The position numbers and the translations under genes are program-made. The notes beneath the pieces are model-generated. The model saw nothing but the letters and a program-made list of their open reading frames with translations. It was not told where the DNA came from and did no database searches. Positions 26,879-36,094 of a stretch of DNA of 64,000 nucleotides are shown here, piece by piece. The stretch comes from Oceanococcus sp. HetDA_MAG_MS8 (GTDB lineage: Bacteria; Pseudomonadota; Gammaproteobacteria; Nevskiales; Oceanococcaceae), in contig JAHCMK010000003.1 in the NCBI GenBank assembly GCA_019192445.1, forward strand, positions 372,001 through 436,000. Direction: 5' to 3'. Numbering within the stretch: the first letter of the stretch is position 1; each line of letters starts with the position of its first letter.

Positions 26879-28300
26879 GTGCAGCCTTTACTGAGTCCAC
26901 TCGCGGTGCCTGTGCGGGTTGCCTACGGTTTGGGCGCTATGGCCGAGGGTGCTAAAGACACCTTATTTAGCGTTTTCCTCTTGTTCTACTACCACGGTGT
27001 TGTGGGTCTGGATCCCGCCTTGGCTGGCTTGGCGCTATTTCTAGCCTTGTGTCTGGATGCGGTCAGCGATCCTTTGATGGGGGCCTTGTCCGATCGCTGG
27101 AATAGTCGTTGGGGGCGGCGCCATCCATTCATGGCGCTGAGTGTGCTGCCGGTTGTCGTGGCGCTATATGCCTTAGTTCAGGTCCCCCAGGGACTCAATC
27201 AGCTTGGGATTTTTCTCTGGCTATTGGGCTTTTCTATACTCGCGCGCCAGGGGATGACGCTGTTTGCGGTACCTGGTAATGCCATGCTGCCGGAGCTTTG
27301 TCAGGGCTATGACGAGCGCACCGAAGTGGTGGGGCTGCGATTCTTATTTGGCTGGTTAGCCGGGCTGGGAGTCGCGATCGTCGGTTATGTGGTGTATTTC
27401 CAAACACCGCCAGGTATGCCGGATGGGCGCTTGGATCCACAGGCTTGGCCACCCTTCGTGGGCTTTGCCGCAGCCGTAGCGGTGTGTGGCATTGTGATTA
27501 GCACCGTGGGAACCTATCGGAGTTGGCAACAACGAGCGGCACCGCGCAGCTCCACTTTGCAATGGTCCCTGCTGTGGAGGGATGTGCGCGCTGTGCTGGC
27601 CCTGCAGGCTTTTCGTCCGCTGCTGTGGTCGGCGCTATGCAGCGCTGCCGCCTGGGGCTACATCAATGCCACGAGTTTGTATGTGAATACCTGGTTTTGG
27701 GGGCTGAGTAGTCAGGCCTTAGGCGGCTTAACCATATCCATGGTCATTGCAGTGATCATCGCCGCTGCGGCTGCGCCAGGACTGTCGGCGGCGACCGATA
27801 AGCGTCAATTAGCTTTGCGCTTAAGTCAGTTTGCCTTGCTCTTTGGCCCTTTGGCCGTTGGGCTCAAGCTGCTCGGCTGGTTTCCCGCTCAAGGCAGCCG
27901 GGAGGCCTTTGCCTTGTTATTCATGCATACCCTGATCCTGTTCACGGCCCTCATCAGTATCTCGATTTTGGTGGCTTCTATGCTCGCGGATTTGGCCGAC
28001 TGGAGTGAGCGCCAACATGGCCAGCGGCATGAAGGTGTGTTTGCCGCAGTGATGGCTTTTGTGATTAAGGCAACCTCAGGCCTGGGGGCTTTGTTGGCCG
28101 GCTTGGTTCTGGCCCTCATTGGCGCAGACCCCACGACGGCGATCGCCGCTGGTGGGGCTGTAGAGCAGGCCATGCCCGCTACCAACGCCAACGCTCTGGC
28201 CTTGGCGCTCGCTGGCGGGATAGCTCTGCTGTTCACTCTCTCGGTGGTGTTTTTGGCGCGTTATCCCTTGCGCCGCGCCGACTTCAGCCGCGCTGCTTGA
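26879..28300 (+). CDS. GPH-family (MFS) sugar/cation symporter
   Basis: Twelve-helix transporter of 473 residues in the glycoside-pentoside-hexuronide family. The N-terminus RVAYGLGAMAEGAKDTLFSVFLLFYY carries the family's acidic and amide residues, and the loop DAVSDPLMGALSDRWNSRWGRRHPF is the hallmark between helices 2 and 3. It starts with GTG after a GAGGAG site. Substrate is unknown; sugars or glycosides are usual. Its 3' end overlaps the convergent glycosyltransferase gene by 17 bases. Confidence 0.87.
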   Translation: MQPLLSPLAVPVRVAYGLGAMAEGAKDTLFSVFLLFYYHGVVGLDPALAGLALFLALCLDAVSDPLMGALSDRWNSRWGRRHPFMALSVLPVVVALYALVQVPQGLNQLGIFLWLLGFSILARQGMTLFAVPGNAMLPELCQGYDERTEVVGLRFLFGWLAGLGVAIVGYVVYFQTPPGMPDGRLDPQAWPPFVGFAAAVAVCGIVISTVGTYRSWQQRAAPRSSTLQWSLLWRDVRAVLALQAFRPLLWSALCSAAAWGYINATSLYVNTWFWGLSSQALGGLTISMVIAVIIAAAAAPGLSAATDKRQLALRLSQFALLFGPLAVGLKLLGWFPAQGSREAFALLFMHTLILFTALISISILVASMLADLADWSERQHGQRHEGVFAAVMAFVIKATSGLGALLAGLVLALIGADPTTAIAAGGAVEQAMPATNANALALALAGGIALLFTLSVVFLARYPLRRADFSRAA

Positions 28301-29288
28301 GTAGCCATGGCAGCCATTGCGCAAAAATTTGGCGCAGGCTGCGCGCTAGCAACGGACGGGTGAGGCGCTGTACTCGTTCACTGCGCGACTGCCAGCGCAA
28401 AAATGCGGGCAAAAGCGGCACGCGCCCCCCGCTGAGTAGCTCAAGACTGTGGGCAAGTTGCCACATGTTGTCCCAAGCATAGTCCGCCATATGCTCCCAA
28501 AACGCGGGCTGTGTTTTTGCCGCCTGCAATCCAGCGCTGAGTAGAGGGAGCAGATCCAAGCGGTTGTTGATCTGAGATTGCGGCCGGTAGAGCTGCGGCG
28601 CAGCGCGCAGAAAATCCGTACAGCCTGCTTGGCGGGCACACATGATGATGAGCATGCCCAGGTAGCGTTCGGCGGTGCCCTCGGTCACAAAACGCCGGGC
28701 GGAGGTATGGAGTTGGCCAGGGAGGGTCATCCATTGGCCTTGCGCCCGAATGGCCTCGCCAATGGCTTGGTCTTCTAGGAATGGCAGTGTCTGGTCAAAG
28801 CCGCCCAGCTGTTGCAGCCAGTCGCGGCGAATGAGCAAGCCCTGATCTCCATTGAATGTTTGCGGCAGGTTGAGCCCAGACTTGGACTCCAGGCGGGCGA
28901 AGAACCACTCATACCCAGGAGGTTGATCCACAAAACGCAGCTGAAAGTGCGCTGCGGTACGGGCTGGTGCTTGCTGCCAAGCCCTGAGCGCCTGCGCTAA
29001 CAGCTGCGGCTGAGGGAGACGACTGTCTGCGTGCAGAAACAGTAGGGCCGCGCCTGCGGCTGCGCGCCAGCCCCGGTTGAGCTGGCGCCCGCGGCCTGGA
29101 GCACTATGTAGCACTTCAGCGCCGTGCGCTAGGGCGATCTTGGAGGTGTTGTCCTCGGATTGGCCATCAACCACCCAGATTCGCAAGGCCACATCGCGTT
29201 GCTCGCGAAGATCGGCCAGGAGGTTTGGCAGTGCCTGGGCCTCGTTGCGGGCTGGAATAATCACCTCCAGCGCTTGCATGCCTACCAT
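28284..29288 (-). CDS. family 2 glycosyltransferase (TIGR04283-like) with C-terminal extension
   Basis: GT-A transferase of 334 residues. The first 220 match the TIGR04283 type: EVIIPARNEAQALP, WVVDGQSEDNTSKIA, GRGRQLNRG and LLFLHADSRLP. Typical members are near 220-230 residues, so about 100 C-terminal residues are extra; they are Leu- and Trp-rich (MWQLAHSLELL, LLPAFLRW) and may bind membrane. The donor and acceptor are unknown. The start may be at 29288 or nine bases later. It is divergent from an aldehyde dehydrogenase gene with about 45 bases between. Confidence 0.82.
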   Translation of the reverse strand: MVGMQALEVIIPARNEAQALPNLLADLREQRDVALRIWVVDGQSEDNTSKIALAHGAEVLHSAPGRGRQLNRGWRAAAGAALLFLHADSRLPQPQLLAQALRAWQQAPARTAAHFQLRFVDQPPGYEWFFARLESKSGLNLPQTFNGDQGLLIRRDWLQQLGGFDQTLPFLEDQAIGEAIRAQGQWMTLPGQLHTSARRFVTEGTAERYLGMLIIMCARQAGCTDFLRAAPQLYRPQSQINNRLDLLPLLSAGLQAAKTQPAFWEHMADYAWDNMWQLAHSLELLSGGRVPLLPAFLRWQSRSERVQRLTRPLLARSLRQIFAQWLPWLLKQRG

Positions 29289-29333
29289 GGGCTCTTTAGT
29301 GTCAGGTTTCAGCTAACAAGGATGCCCGAAGCC

Positions 29334-30782
29334 ATGAATTTACGGCCCGCTGTTTGGACTCAAGCTCCTGGTTTGAGTGAGCCCGCTGGCAAGGTAGAGG
29401 TGAAGGCCCCCTTTGACGGGCAAGTTATTGCGGCTGTGGAAACCAGTACGCCTCAAGCTTTAGCCCAGGCTATGGATAGGGCGGCGGCGCTCTTTACGGA
29501 CCGCGAGGCTTGGCTGCCAACGCCTGAGCGCATCCAGATACTCGATCGCCTGGGTCAGCTCATGCAAGCACAGGCGGATGAGTTGGCCGTAGAGGCTGCA
29601 CGGGAAGGGGGTAAGCCTCTGACGGACTCGCAGGTGGAGGTGCAGCGGGCCATTGATTGCGCTCGGATTTGTACCGAAACGCTGCGCAGCCAAGCGGGTG
29701 ACATGGTGCCTATGAACGTGTCGCCCAGCAGCGCTGGGCGTCTAGCGCTGACGCTGCCCGAGCCGATCGGGCCGGTGTTGGCGGTGTCGGCCTTCAATCA
29801 TCCCCTCAATCTCATTGCTCACCAAGTGCTGCCGGCCTTCGCCGTTGGCGCTCCGGTGATTGTGAAGCCGGCGCGTAGCACTCCATTGTCGTGTTGGCGG
29901 TTGTGCGCCCTGCTGGCTGAGGCTGGTGCTCCGGATGGCTGGGTGACCCCGCTGCTCCCAGACAGTAACGCGGCATTTGCTGATGTGATTGAGGATGCGC
30001 GTTTGGGCTTTTTTAGCTTTATCGGCAGCGCGAAAGTCGGCTTTAAACTACAAAAGCAGTTAGCCCCGGGTGTGCGTAGCGCACTCGAACATGGCGGCGT
30101 CGCCCCGGTGATTGTTCGTGAGGATGCCGACTTAGACAAAGTGCTGCCTGGATTGGTCAAGGGCAGCTTTTATCACGCTGGCCAGGTCTGCGTGTCCGTG
30201 CAACGCATTTTTGTCGCCCGTTCTCGCGCTGAAGAACTGACTCAGCGCTTGGTGCAGGCTGCACAGGCACTCAAGCTGGGCGATCCCATCGAGCACGACA
30301 CCGAGGTTGGGCCGTTGATTGCCGTTGAAGAGCGTGATCGCGTGGCCGAATGGGTGAGCGAGGCTGTGGCTGCCGGAGCCCAGTTGTTATGCGGCGGACA
30401 AGCTCAGGGCTATGCTGGCTACTCTCCCACGGTGCTGTTGAATCCGCCGGATCAGGTGCGCGTATCGACCGATGAAGTCTTCGGCCCGGTGGTGTGTGTA
30501 TACCCGGTAGATGATGATGCCGAAGCCCTCAGCCGTGCGAATCAATTGCCGGTGAGCTTTCAGGCGGCCGTCTGTACCCAGGATGTGGATGCGGCCCTGC
30601 ATTTGGCGCGCAGCCTCAAGGCACAGGCGGTGATGGTGAACGATCACACCGCATTCCGTGTGGACTGGATGCCCTTTGGGGGGCAGCAGCAATCTGGCTA
30701 TGGCCTTGGCGGTATTCCGTACTCCATGGCCGAAATGCAGGTGCAAAAGATGGTTGTGATTCAATCTGCTGCGCTACGCTAG
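29334..30782 (+). CDS. NAD(P)-dependent aldehyde dehydrogenase
   Basis: ALDH-superfamily enzyme of 482 residues. The general base E252 is in ALEHGG and the nucleophile C286 in GQVCVSVQR. The cofactor motifs AFNHPLNL, KPARSTPLS and GSAKVG are present, and the C-terminal oligomerisation part reads MPFGGQQQSGYGLGG. Two ATGs, 29322 and 29334, are possible; AAGGA is better spaced for the second. It lies 99 bases before an acetolactate-synthase-like enzyme on the same strand, suggesting that the pair convert a 2-oxo acid to aldehyde and acid. Substrate unknown. Confidence 0.88.
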   Translation: MNLRPAVWTQAPGLSEPAGKVEVKAPFDGQVIAAVETSTPQALAQAMDRAAALFTDREAWLPTPERIQILDRLGQLMQAQADELAVEAAREGGKPLTDSQVEVQRAIDCARICTETLRSQAGDMVPMNVSPSSAGRLALTLPEPIGPVLAVSAFNHPLNLIAHQVLPAFAVGAPVIVKPARSTPLSCWRLCALLAEAGAPDGWVTPLLPDSNAAFADVIEDARLGFFSFIGSAKVGFKLQKQLAPGVRSALEHGGVAPVIVREDADLDKVLPGLVKGSFYHAGQVCVSVQRIFVARSRAEELTQRLVQAAQALKLGDPIEHDTEVGPLIAVEERDRVAEWVSEAVAAGAQLLCGGQAQGYAGYSPTVLLNPPDQVRVSTDEVFGPVVCVYPVDDDAEALSRANQLPVSFQAAVCTQDVDAALHLARSLKAQAVMVNDHTAFRVDWMPFGGQQQSGYGLGGIPYSMAEMQVQKMVVIQSAALR

Positions 30783-30881
30783 CAAGATGAAATGTAGCCT
30801 TGTGCAGGCCTCGGCGGGGGCTGCCATTGGCGTAGGAGTGTGGCCGCGAGGGCGGTCTGGCCATGTTGAGTGGAGTGCGCG

Positions 30882-32585
30882 GTGAGTAAGTTACAACCCC
30901 AGGCTGATCAATGCGCACTAGAGCGCTGCAAAGCCTCCGATTTGTTCGTGCGTTGCCTGGAAGACGAGGGAGTCACCCACATTTTTGGGGTGCCTGGCGA
31001 AGAGAATGCCGACCTGATGTTGAGCTTAATGGACTCATCCATTGAGTTCGTGCTCTGCAGGCATGAGCAGGCCGCAGCCTTTATCTGTGATGTGTATGGG
31101 CGCCTCACGGGAAAAGCGGGAGTGTGTTTGTCCACCTTGGGTCCCGGAGCGACCAATTTGGTCACTGGTCTCGCCGATGCCAATATGGACCGCGCACCTA
31201 CCGTCGCCATTATTGGGCAGGGTTCCATTAAACGGCTGCATAAGGAGAGTCACCAAAACATGGACGCCATCGCCATGTTGCAGCCGGTGAGCAAATGGGC
31301 GCGCTCCATTCCCGACCCAGAGGTCATTCCGGAAGTGGTGCGCAAGGCCTTCAAGTTAGCTGAGGCCGAGAAGCCTGGTGTGAGCGTGGTGGAGCTGCCG
31401 GAAGATATCGCCAGTGCGCAGATGCTTGGGCGCCCCATGCATGTGTACAAAACCCGACGCCCGGCCGCCGACCATAAAGCGGTGGCGGCTGTGGTGGACC
31501 TATTACTACGCGCCGAGCAGCCGGTGATCCTGGCCGGCAACGGCGCCGTGCGCAAGCGCGCTGCCGCGCAGCTCACTCGCTTTGCTCAGCAGACGGGCAT
31601 CCCAGTGATCAATACATTCATGGGCAAAGGGGCGATTCCGCGCTCAGACCCGCATTGCTTGTTCACCATGGGCTTGCAGGGGCGCGACCATGTCAACCAG
31701 TTGATGCATGCTGCCGATGTGGTGATCTGTGTGGGCTATGACCTTGTGGAATACAGCCCACACTTTTGGAATGAGTCTCTGGATAAGGCCATCATTCATA
31801 TTGACTTCACTCCCGCCGAAGTCGACACCCATTACACCGTGGCGGTGGATGTGGCTGCGGATATTGCTGACGCCTTGTGGCAAATCAACGAAGCCTTGGC
31901 GCAGCAGCATCAACCTCGCCTGCCGTTGAAGGATATTGGTGGCTGGCAGGAGCTTCGGCAAACGATCTTGGAAGACTTTGCCCTGGAAAAAGACTGTTTG
32001 CAGATGCCGATGAAGCCGCAAAAGATTCTGTGGGACGTGCGCGAGTTTCTAGGCCCCGAGGATATCCTGCTCGCTGATGTGGGGGCGCATAAGATGTGGG
32101 TGTCGCGCTACTACCAGTGCGATGTCCCGAATACCTGTTTAATTTCTAATGGCTTTTGTTCCATGGGCTTTGCCCTGCCTGGGGCCATTGGGGCGAAATT
32201 CGCCAGGCCAGAACAGCGCGTGTTGGCCATCTGTGGCGACGCTGGTTTCCTGATGAATGTTCAAGATTTGGAAACCGCGGTGCGCCTGCAACTTAATGTG
32301 GTGTACGTGGTGTGGGTGGACGGCAGCTACGGTTTGATTAAGTGGAAGCAACAAAATGAGTTTGCTGGGCGCCATTCCAATCTAGATTTCGGTAATCCCG
32401 ACTTCGAGCAACTCGCTCAGGCATTCGGGATGTGGGGGCGGCATTTGCAAGAGGCAGCCGACCTTCCGGCGGCGCTAGAAGAAGCCTTCGCGCAGCAGGG
32501 GCCGGCACTCATCAGTGTTCCCGTAGATTACGCCGAGAACCGCAAGCTCACCGAGCGCTTGGGGCAAATACCCACCAGTTTATGA
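30882..32585 (+). CDS. ThDP-dependent acetolactate-synthase-like enzyme (catabolic type)
   Basis: Thiamine-diphosphate enzyme of 567 residues with the three expected domains. The catalytic Glu is E62 in CRHEQAAAF, followed by GRLTGKAGVCLSTLGPGATNL. The ThDP/metal site is CGDAGFLMN with WVDGSYGLI, where Asp and Ser match the metal ligands of Klebsiella-type catabolic acetolactate synthase. No ilvN-like small subunit follows, so it is not the usual branched-chain biosynthetic enzyme. The GTG at 30882 has GGAG six bases upstream and is better than the GTG at 30870. It overlaps rsmD by four bases. Confidence 0.85.
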   Translation: MSKLQPQADQCALERCKASDLFVRCLEDEGVTHIFGVPGEENADLMLSLMDSSIEFVLCRHEQAAAFICDVYGRLTGKAGVCLSTLGPGATNLVTGLADANMDRAPTVAIIGQGSIKRLHKESHQNMDAIAMLQPVSKWARSIPDPEVIPEVVRKAFKLAEAEKPGVSVVELPEDIASAQMLGRPMHVYKTRRPAADHKAVAAVVDLLLRAEQPVILAGNGAVRKRAAAQLTRFAQQTGIPVINTFMGKGAIPRSDPHCLFTMGLQGRDHVNQLMHAADVVICVGYDLVEYSPHFWNESLDKAIIHIDFTPAEVDTHYTVAVDVAADIADALWQINEALAQQHQPRLPLKDIGGWQELRQTILEDFALEKDCLQMPMKPQKILWDVREFLGPEDILLADVGAHKMWVSRYYQCDVPNTCLISNGFCSMGFALPGAIGAKFARPEQRVLAICGDAGFLMNVQDLETAVRLQLNVVYVVWVDGSYGLIKWKQQNEFAGRHSNLDFGNPDFEQLAQAFGMWGRHLQEAADLPAALEEAFAQQGPALISVPVDYAENRKLTERLGQIPTSL

Positions 32586-33178
32586 GTCGCCACAGCGCCA
32601 AGCCTCAGCGGCGCCTGGCGGGTGCTCCGCAGCAGCTGCGCATCATTGGTGGTCAGTGGCGTGGACGTAAACTGCCCGTGGTCACCGCAACAGGTTTGCG
32701 ACCCACATCGAATCGGCTCCGCGAGACGCTGTTCAACTGGCTGCAGACGCGAATCTACCAAACCCATTGCTTAGACCTATATGCCGGCAGCGGCGCGCTA
32801 GGTTTGGAGGCCCTTTCGCGCGGCGCAGCGCATTGCACTTTCGTCGAGCGTCAACCGGTGGCCCTGCGGGCTTTGGAAGAGAGTATTGATCTGCTGGGCG
32901 CCCATCAGGTCAGCCAGGTGATTGGGGCCTCAGCCCTGGACTGGCTGGGCTCTACCCCGCAAAGCTTCGACGGAGTATTCATCGATCCGCCATTCGACCA
33001 AGACCTTTGGGAGGATAGTTTGCAGACCCTGCGTTCCCGTCTTAATCCGGGCGCTTGGGTGTACCTGGAGCGCCCATCCGGCTACAGTGCGCCCTGGTTG
33101 CAAGACTGGGATGTGCTGCGGGAGAGTCGGGCTGGTGAGAGTCTGGGTTGCCTGCTGCAACTCCCGCCAGGAGATTGA
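32582..33178 (+). CDS. rsmD: 16S rRNA (guanine966-N2)-methyltransferase
   Basis: SAM-dependent methyltransferase of 198 residues that modifies G966 of 16S rRNA. Motifs are RIIGGQWRGRKL, RPTSNRLRETLFNWL, the SAM motif DLYAGSGALGLEALSRGA and the catalytic FIDPPF. The ATG at 32582 overlaps the previous stop in ATGA. coaD follows after three bases, the common rsmD-coaD order. Confidence 0.95.
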   Translation: MSRHSAKPQRRLAGAPQQLRIIGGQWRGRKLPVVTATGLRPTSNRLRETLFNWLQTRIYQTHCLDLYAGSGALGLEALSRGAAHCTFVERQPVALRALEESIDLLGAHQVSQVIGASALDWLGSTPQSFDGVFIDPPFDQDLWEDSLQTLRSRLNPGAWVYLERPSGYSAPWLQDWDVLRESRAGESLGCLLQLPPGD

Positions 33179-33181
33179 CGG

Positions 33182-33664
33182 ATGATTGCCGCTTATACAG
33201 GCACCTTTGACCCTATTACCCTCGGCCACGCGGATATGATTGCGCGCGCCAGTCGCATGTTCGATACCGTGATCGTGGCTATTGCGGTGTCATCGGCGAA
33301 GAAACCATTGTTTGATTTGCCCACGCGAGTGGCTATGGCGGAGGCCTCATTGGCTGACCTGCCCAACGTCAAAGTGCAGGGCTTCCAGGGTCTGATGGTG
33401 AATTTCGCGCGCGAAAACAATATTGAGGTGCTGGTGCGCGGGGTGCGTAACGTCACGGACTTTGATTACGAGTCGCAAATGGCGCGCATGATCAAGCACC
33501 TGGATGCCGAGCTGGAGACGGTGATCCTGCCGCCGACGGCGCAATACGCGCATATTTCTTCCACCCTGGTTCGCGAAATTGCCAGCCTCGGTGGGGATAT
33601 TTCGGGTTTGGTGCCGCAGCCTGTGTTGGAAAAGGTGAACCAGCAGCGCGAGGGTCAGTCTTGA
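33182..33664 (+). CDS. coaD: phosphopantetheine adenylyltransferase
   Basis: Enzyme of coenzyme A synthesis (160 residues) that adds AMP to 4'-phosphopantetheine. The nucleotidyltransferase motif is AAYTGTFDPITLGHADMI, and YAHISSTLVREIASLGGDISGLV is the C-terminal signature. Length is exactly as expected for the hexameric bacterial enzyme. Its stop overlaps the ggt TTG start. Confidence 0.97.
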   Translation: MIAAYTGTFDPITLGHADMIARASRMFDTVIVAIAVSSAKKPLFDLPTRVAMAEASLADLPNVKVQGFQGLMVNFARENNIEVLVRGVRNVTDFDYESQMARMIKHLDAELETVILPPTAQYAHISSTLVREIASLGGDISGLVPQPVLEKVNQQREGQS

Positions 33665-35397
33665 GGAGCGTTAAGCGCCTATCCCAAGCCGGCCTCCTGG
33701 CTCTAGTCTGGCTGAGCACTTCGCTGCACGCGGGTCTACAGCCTCCCCAGGCGGCTGTGGCATCAGCGCACCCTCTGGCTACGCAGGCTGGCGAGAACAT
33801 ATTGCAGGCTGGCGGCAATGCCTTTGATGCAGCGGTGGCCGTGGCGGCGATGTTGGCCGTGGCTGAGCCCTCAGGTTCGGGCCTGGGTGGCGGTGGATTT
33901 TTCTTGTTGCATAGCGCGGAGGATGGGCGAAAGCACTTTCTGGATGCTCGGGAAACGGCGCCGGCAGCCATTCGTGCCGCCATGTACTTGGACGAAGAAG
34001 GCCGACCACAGCGTGAGCTTCTACGTCGCGGTCCGCTCGCAGCGGGAATTCCTGGCTTGCCAGCAGGTTTGGTTCAGTTGGCGCAGGAGTTTGGTTCCAT
34101 GCCGCTGAAGCAGCTATTGGAGCCGGCTATTCGCGTGGCTCAAGAGGGCTTCGAGATTGATGCCAAATTAGCACGCACCATGGCTTATCGAGAGGCCGAT
34201 TTAGCGAGCTATGCCCATAGCGCTGCCGTGTTTTTAGATGAGCAAGGCCAGGCCTTGGCAGCCGGCACAACCTTAAAGCAGCCGGATCTTGCACGCACTT
34301 TGCAAAAGTTGGCTACCTTTGGCCGTGCCGGGTTTTACTCGGGCAGTGTGGCTGATGAAATGCTGCGCAGCGTTCGCAACGCCGGTGGTGTGTGGACCGC
34401 GGAAGATTTGCGCGATTATGCGGTGAAGATGCGCAGGCCCTTGGTGCTGGGTTTTGGTGACTGGCAAATTGTGACCGCCCCTCCTCCATCCTCTGGCGGC
34501 CTGGTGCTTGGCGAAATCTTCCAGATGCTTGATCTGATGGGTTTCACCACGGTGGAAGACATCGGGCTGCGCCGTCACATGCTCATCGAAGCCATGCGCC
34601 GAGCCTATTTTGATCGGGCGCGCTATATGGGCGATGCCGACTATGTTCCGGTCCCCAGCCGGCGTTTGTTGGCCAGAGAACATGCACAGCAGTGGTTAGA
34701 GTCCTATTCGCCGCGCCATGCCACCCCCAGCGCTGAGCTTTCACCCGAGCCCATTGCCTCGGTAGGCATGGGCATGAACACCACGCATTTTTCCATTCTT
34801 GATGGGCAGGGCAACCGCGTATCTGCGACCTTGTCTATCAACTTTGGTTTGGGGGCGGCATTCGTTGCGGGCCGCAGCGGTGTGTTGCTGAACAACGAGA
34901 TGGATGATTTTGTCATTGCCCCTGGTGTGCCTAACGGTTATGGCTTGGTCGGTGGTGAAGCGAATTTGGTGGAGCCCGGCAAGCGCATGCTGTCGTCGAT
35001 GACGCCGACCTTCTTGGAGGGGGCGGAGCGTGTGGCCATTCTGGGAACGCCAGGCGGTAGCCGCATCATCACCATGGTGTTGCTGGGGCTATTGGACTTA
35101 ATGGAGGGGCGCAGCGCGTCTGAAGTGGTCGCAGCGCCGCGTTTTCATCACCAGTATTTACCCGACGTGGTGCAGCTGGAGCAGGGTGGTTTTGACGACG
35201 AGGCCAAAGAGTTGCTGCAACTGCGCGGCCACCCAATCAAAGAACTCAGTCGCCAGTATGGCAATATGCAGGTTGTGGTCTGGGACCAGGACAAGGCCAA
35301 GGTAGATGCTGCGGCCGATCCCCGGGGTGTGGGTAGGGCGAGTAGTTTTGTAGTCCGCCCCTCGATAGAACAACAAGCATTGGAGCTGATTCCTTGA
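33661..35397 (+). CDS. ggt: gamma-glutamyltranspeptidase
   Basis: Periplasmic Ntn-hydrolase of 578 residues that breaks down glutathione and gamma-glutamyl peptides. The signal peptide is SVKRLSQAGLLALVWLSTSLHA. The large-subunit motifs ASAHPLATQAG and GSGLGGGGFF follow, and the self-cleaving nucleophile is T374 in NTTHFS, which begins the small subunit. The GTPGGSRIITMVL segment completes the site. It starts with TTG, overlapping the coaD stop as TTGA; GAGGG lies seven bases before. Its stop overlaps the next gene the same way. Confidence 0.93.
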   Translation: MRSVKRLSQAGLLALVWLSTSLHAGLQPPQAAVASAHPLATQAGENILQAGGNAFDAAVAVAAMLAVAEPSGSGLGGGGFFLLHSAEDGRKHFLDARETAPAAIRAAMYLDEEGRPQRELLRRGPLAAGIPGLPAGLVQLAQEFGSMPLKQLLEPAIRVAQEGFEIDAKLARTMAYREADLASYAHSAAVFLDEQGQALAAGTTLKQPDLARTLQKLATFGRAGFYSGSVADEMLRSVRNAGGVWTAEDLRDYAVKMRRPLVLGFGDWQIVTAPPPSSGGLVLGEIFQMLDLMGFTTVEDIGLRRHMLIEAMRRAYFDRARYMGDADYVPVPSRRLLAREHAQQWLESYSPRHATPSAELSPEPIASVGMGMNTTHFSILDGQGNRVSATLSINFGLGAAFVAGRSGVLLNNEMDDFVIAPGVPNGYGLVGGEANLVEPGKRMLSSMTPTFLEGAERVAILGTPGGSRIITMVLLGLLDLMEGRSASEVVAAPRFHHQYLPDVVQLEQGGFDDEAKELLQLRGHPIKELSRQYGNMQVVVWDQDKAKVDAAADPRGVGRASSFVVRPSIEQQALELIP

Positions 35398-36065
35398 TAA
35401 CCGTTCACCATTTGGAGAACTCTCGCTCGCAGCGGGTGCTGTGGCTGCTGGAAGAGTTGGGCTGCGAGTACGAGATCAAGCGTTACGAGCGCGATCCCAA
35501 AACCAGCTTGGCGCCAGCCGAACTCAAGGCGATTCATCCTCTGGGCAAGTCCCCGGTGATTAGCGACGGCGACACGGTGGTGGCTGAGTCCGGCGCCATT
35601 GTGGAGTATTTGGTGGATCGCTTCGGGGGCTCATCCATGCGCCCTGAGGCGGACACTCCGGAGTATTTGCAGTACCGCTACTGGCTGCACTACGCCGAAG
35701 GAACCCTCGCGCCTTTGCTGGTGATGAGCCTCATCTTTCGGCGCATTGAAACCGCACCTATGCCCTTTTTTATTCGGCCTATCGCTAAGGGCATATCAGC
35801 CAAGGTTAAGCAGAGTTACCTGGGTCCTAATCTCGATGCCAACCTGCAGTTTATGGAACAACACCTGCAGGCACATGCGTGGTTTGCTGGGGATAGCTTC
35901 ACCGCTGCCGATGTGATGATGAGTTTTGGCCTGGAAGCAGCCGCGACCCGCAGTGGTATGCAGCAGAACTACCCAGCTTTAGCGAAAATGCTGCAAACCA
36001 TGCAGGCTCGGCCGGCTTACCAACGCGCACTGGAGCGCGGGGGTCCTTACTCTCTGATGAGCTAG
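35394..36065 (+). CDS. glutathione S-transferase
   Basis: Cytosolic GST of 223 residues. The thioredoxin-like N-terminal domain holds HHLENSRSQRVLWLLEELG and the glutathione-binding AESGAIVEYLVDRF. The C-terminal helical domain has the GDSFTAADVMMSF capping motif. The catalytic residue of the first domain is probably Ser or Asn in ENSRSQ. It starts with TTG overlapping the ggt stop (TTGA), so it is coupled to a glutathione-degrading gene. Substrate is unknown. Confidence 0.88.
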   Translation: MITVHHLENSRSQRVLWLLEELGCEYEIKRYERDPKTSLAPAELKAIHPLGKSPVISDGDTVVAESGAIVEYLVDRFGGSSMRPEADTPEYLQYRYWLHYAEGTLAPLLVMSLIFRRIETAPMPFFIRPIAKGISAKVKQSYLGPNLDANLQFMEQHLQAHAWFAGDSFTAADVMMSFGLEAAATRSGMQQNYPALAKMLQTMQARPAYQRALERGGPYSLMS

Positions 36066-36094
36066 GCGCTGTTGCGCATCAAGAGTCTGTAAGC

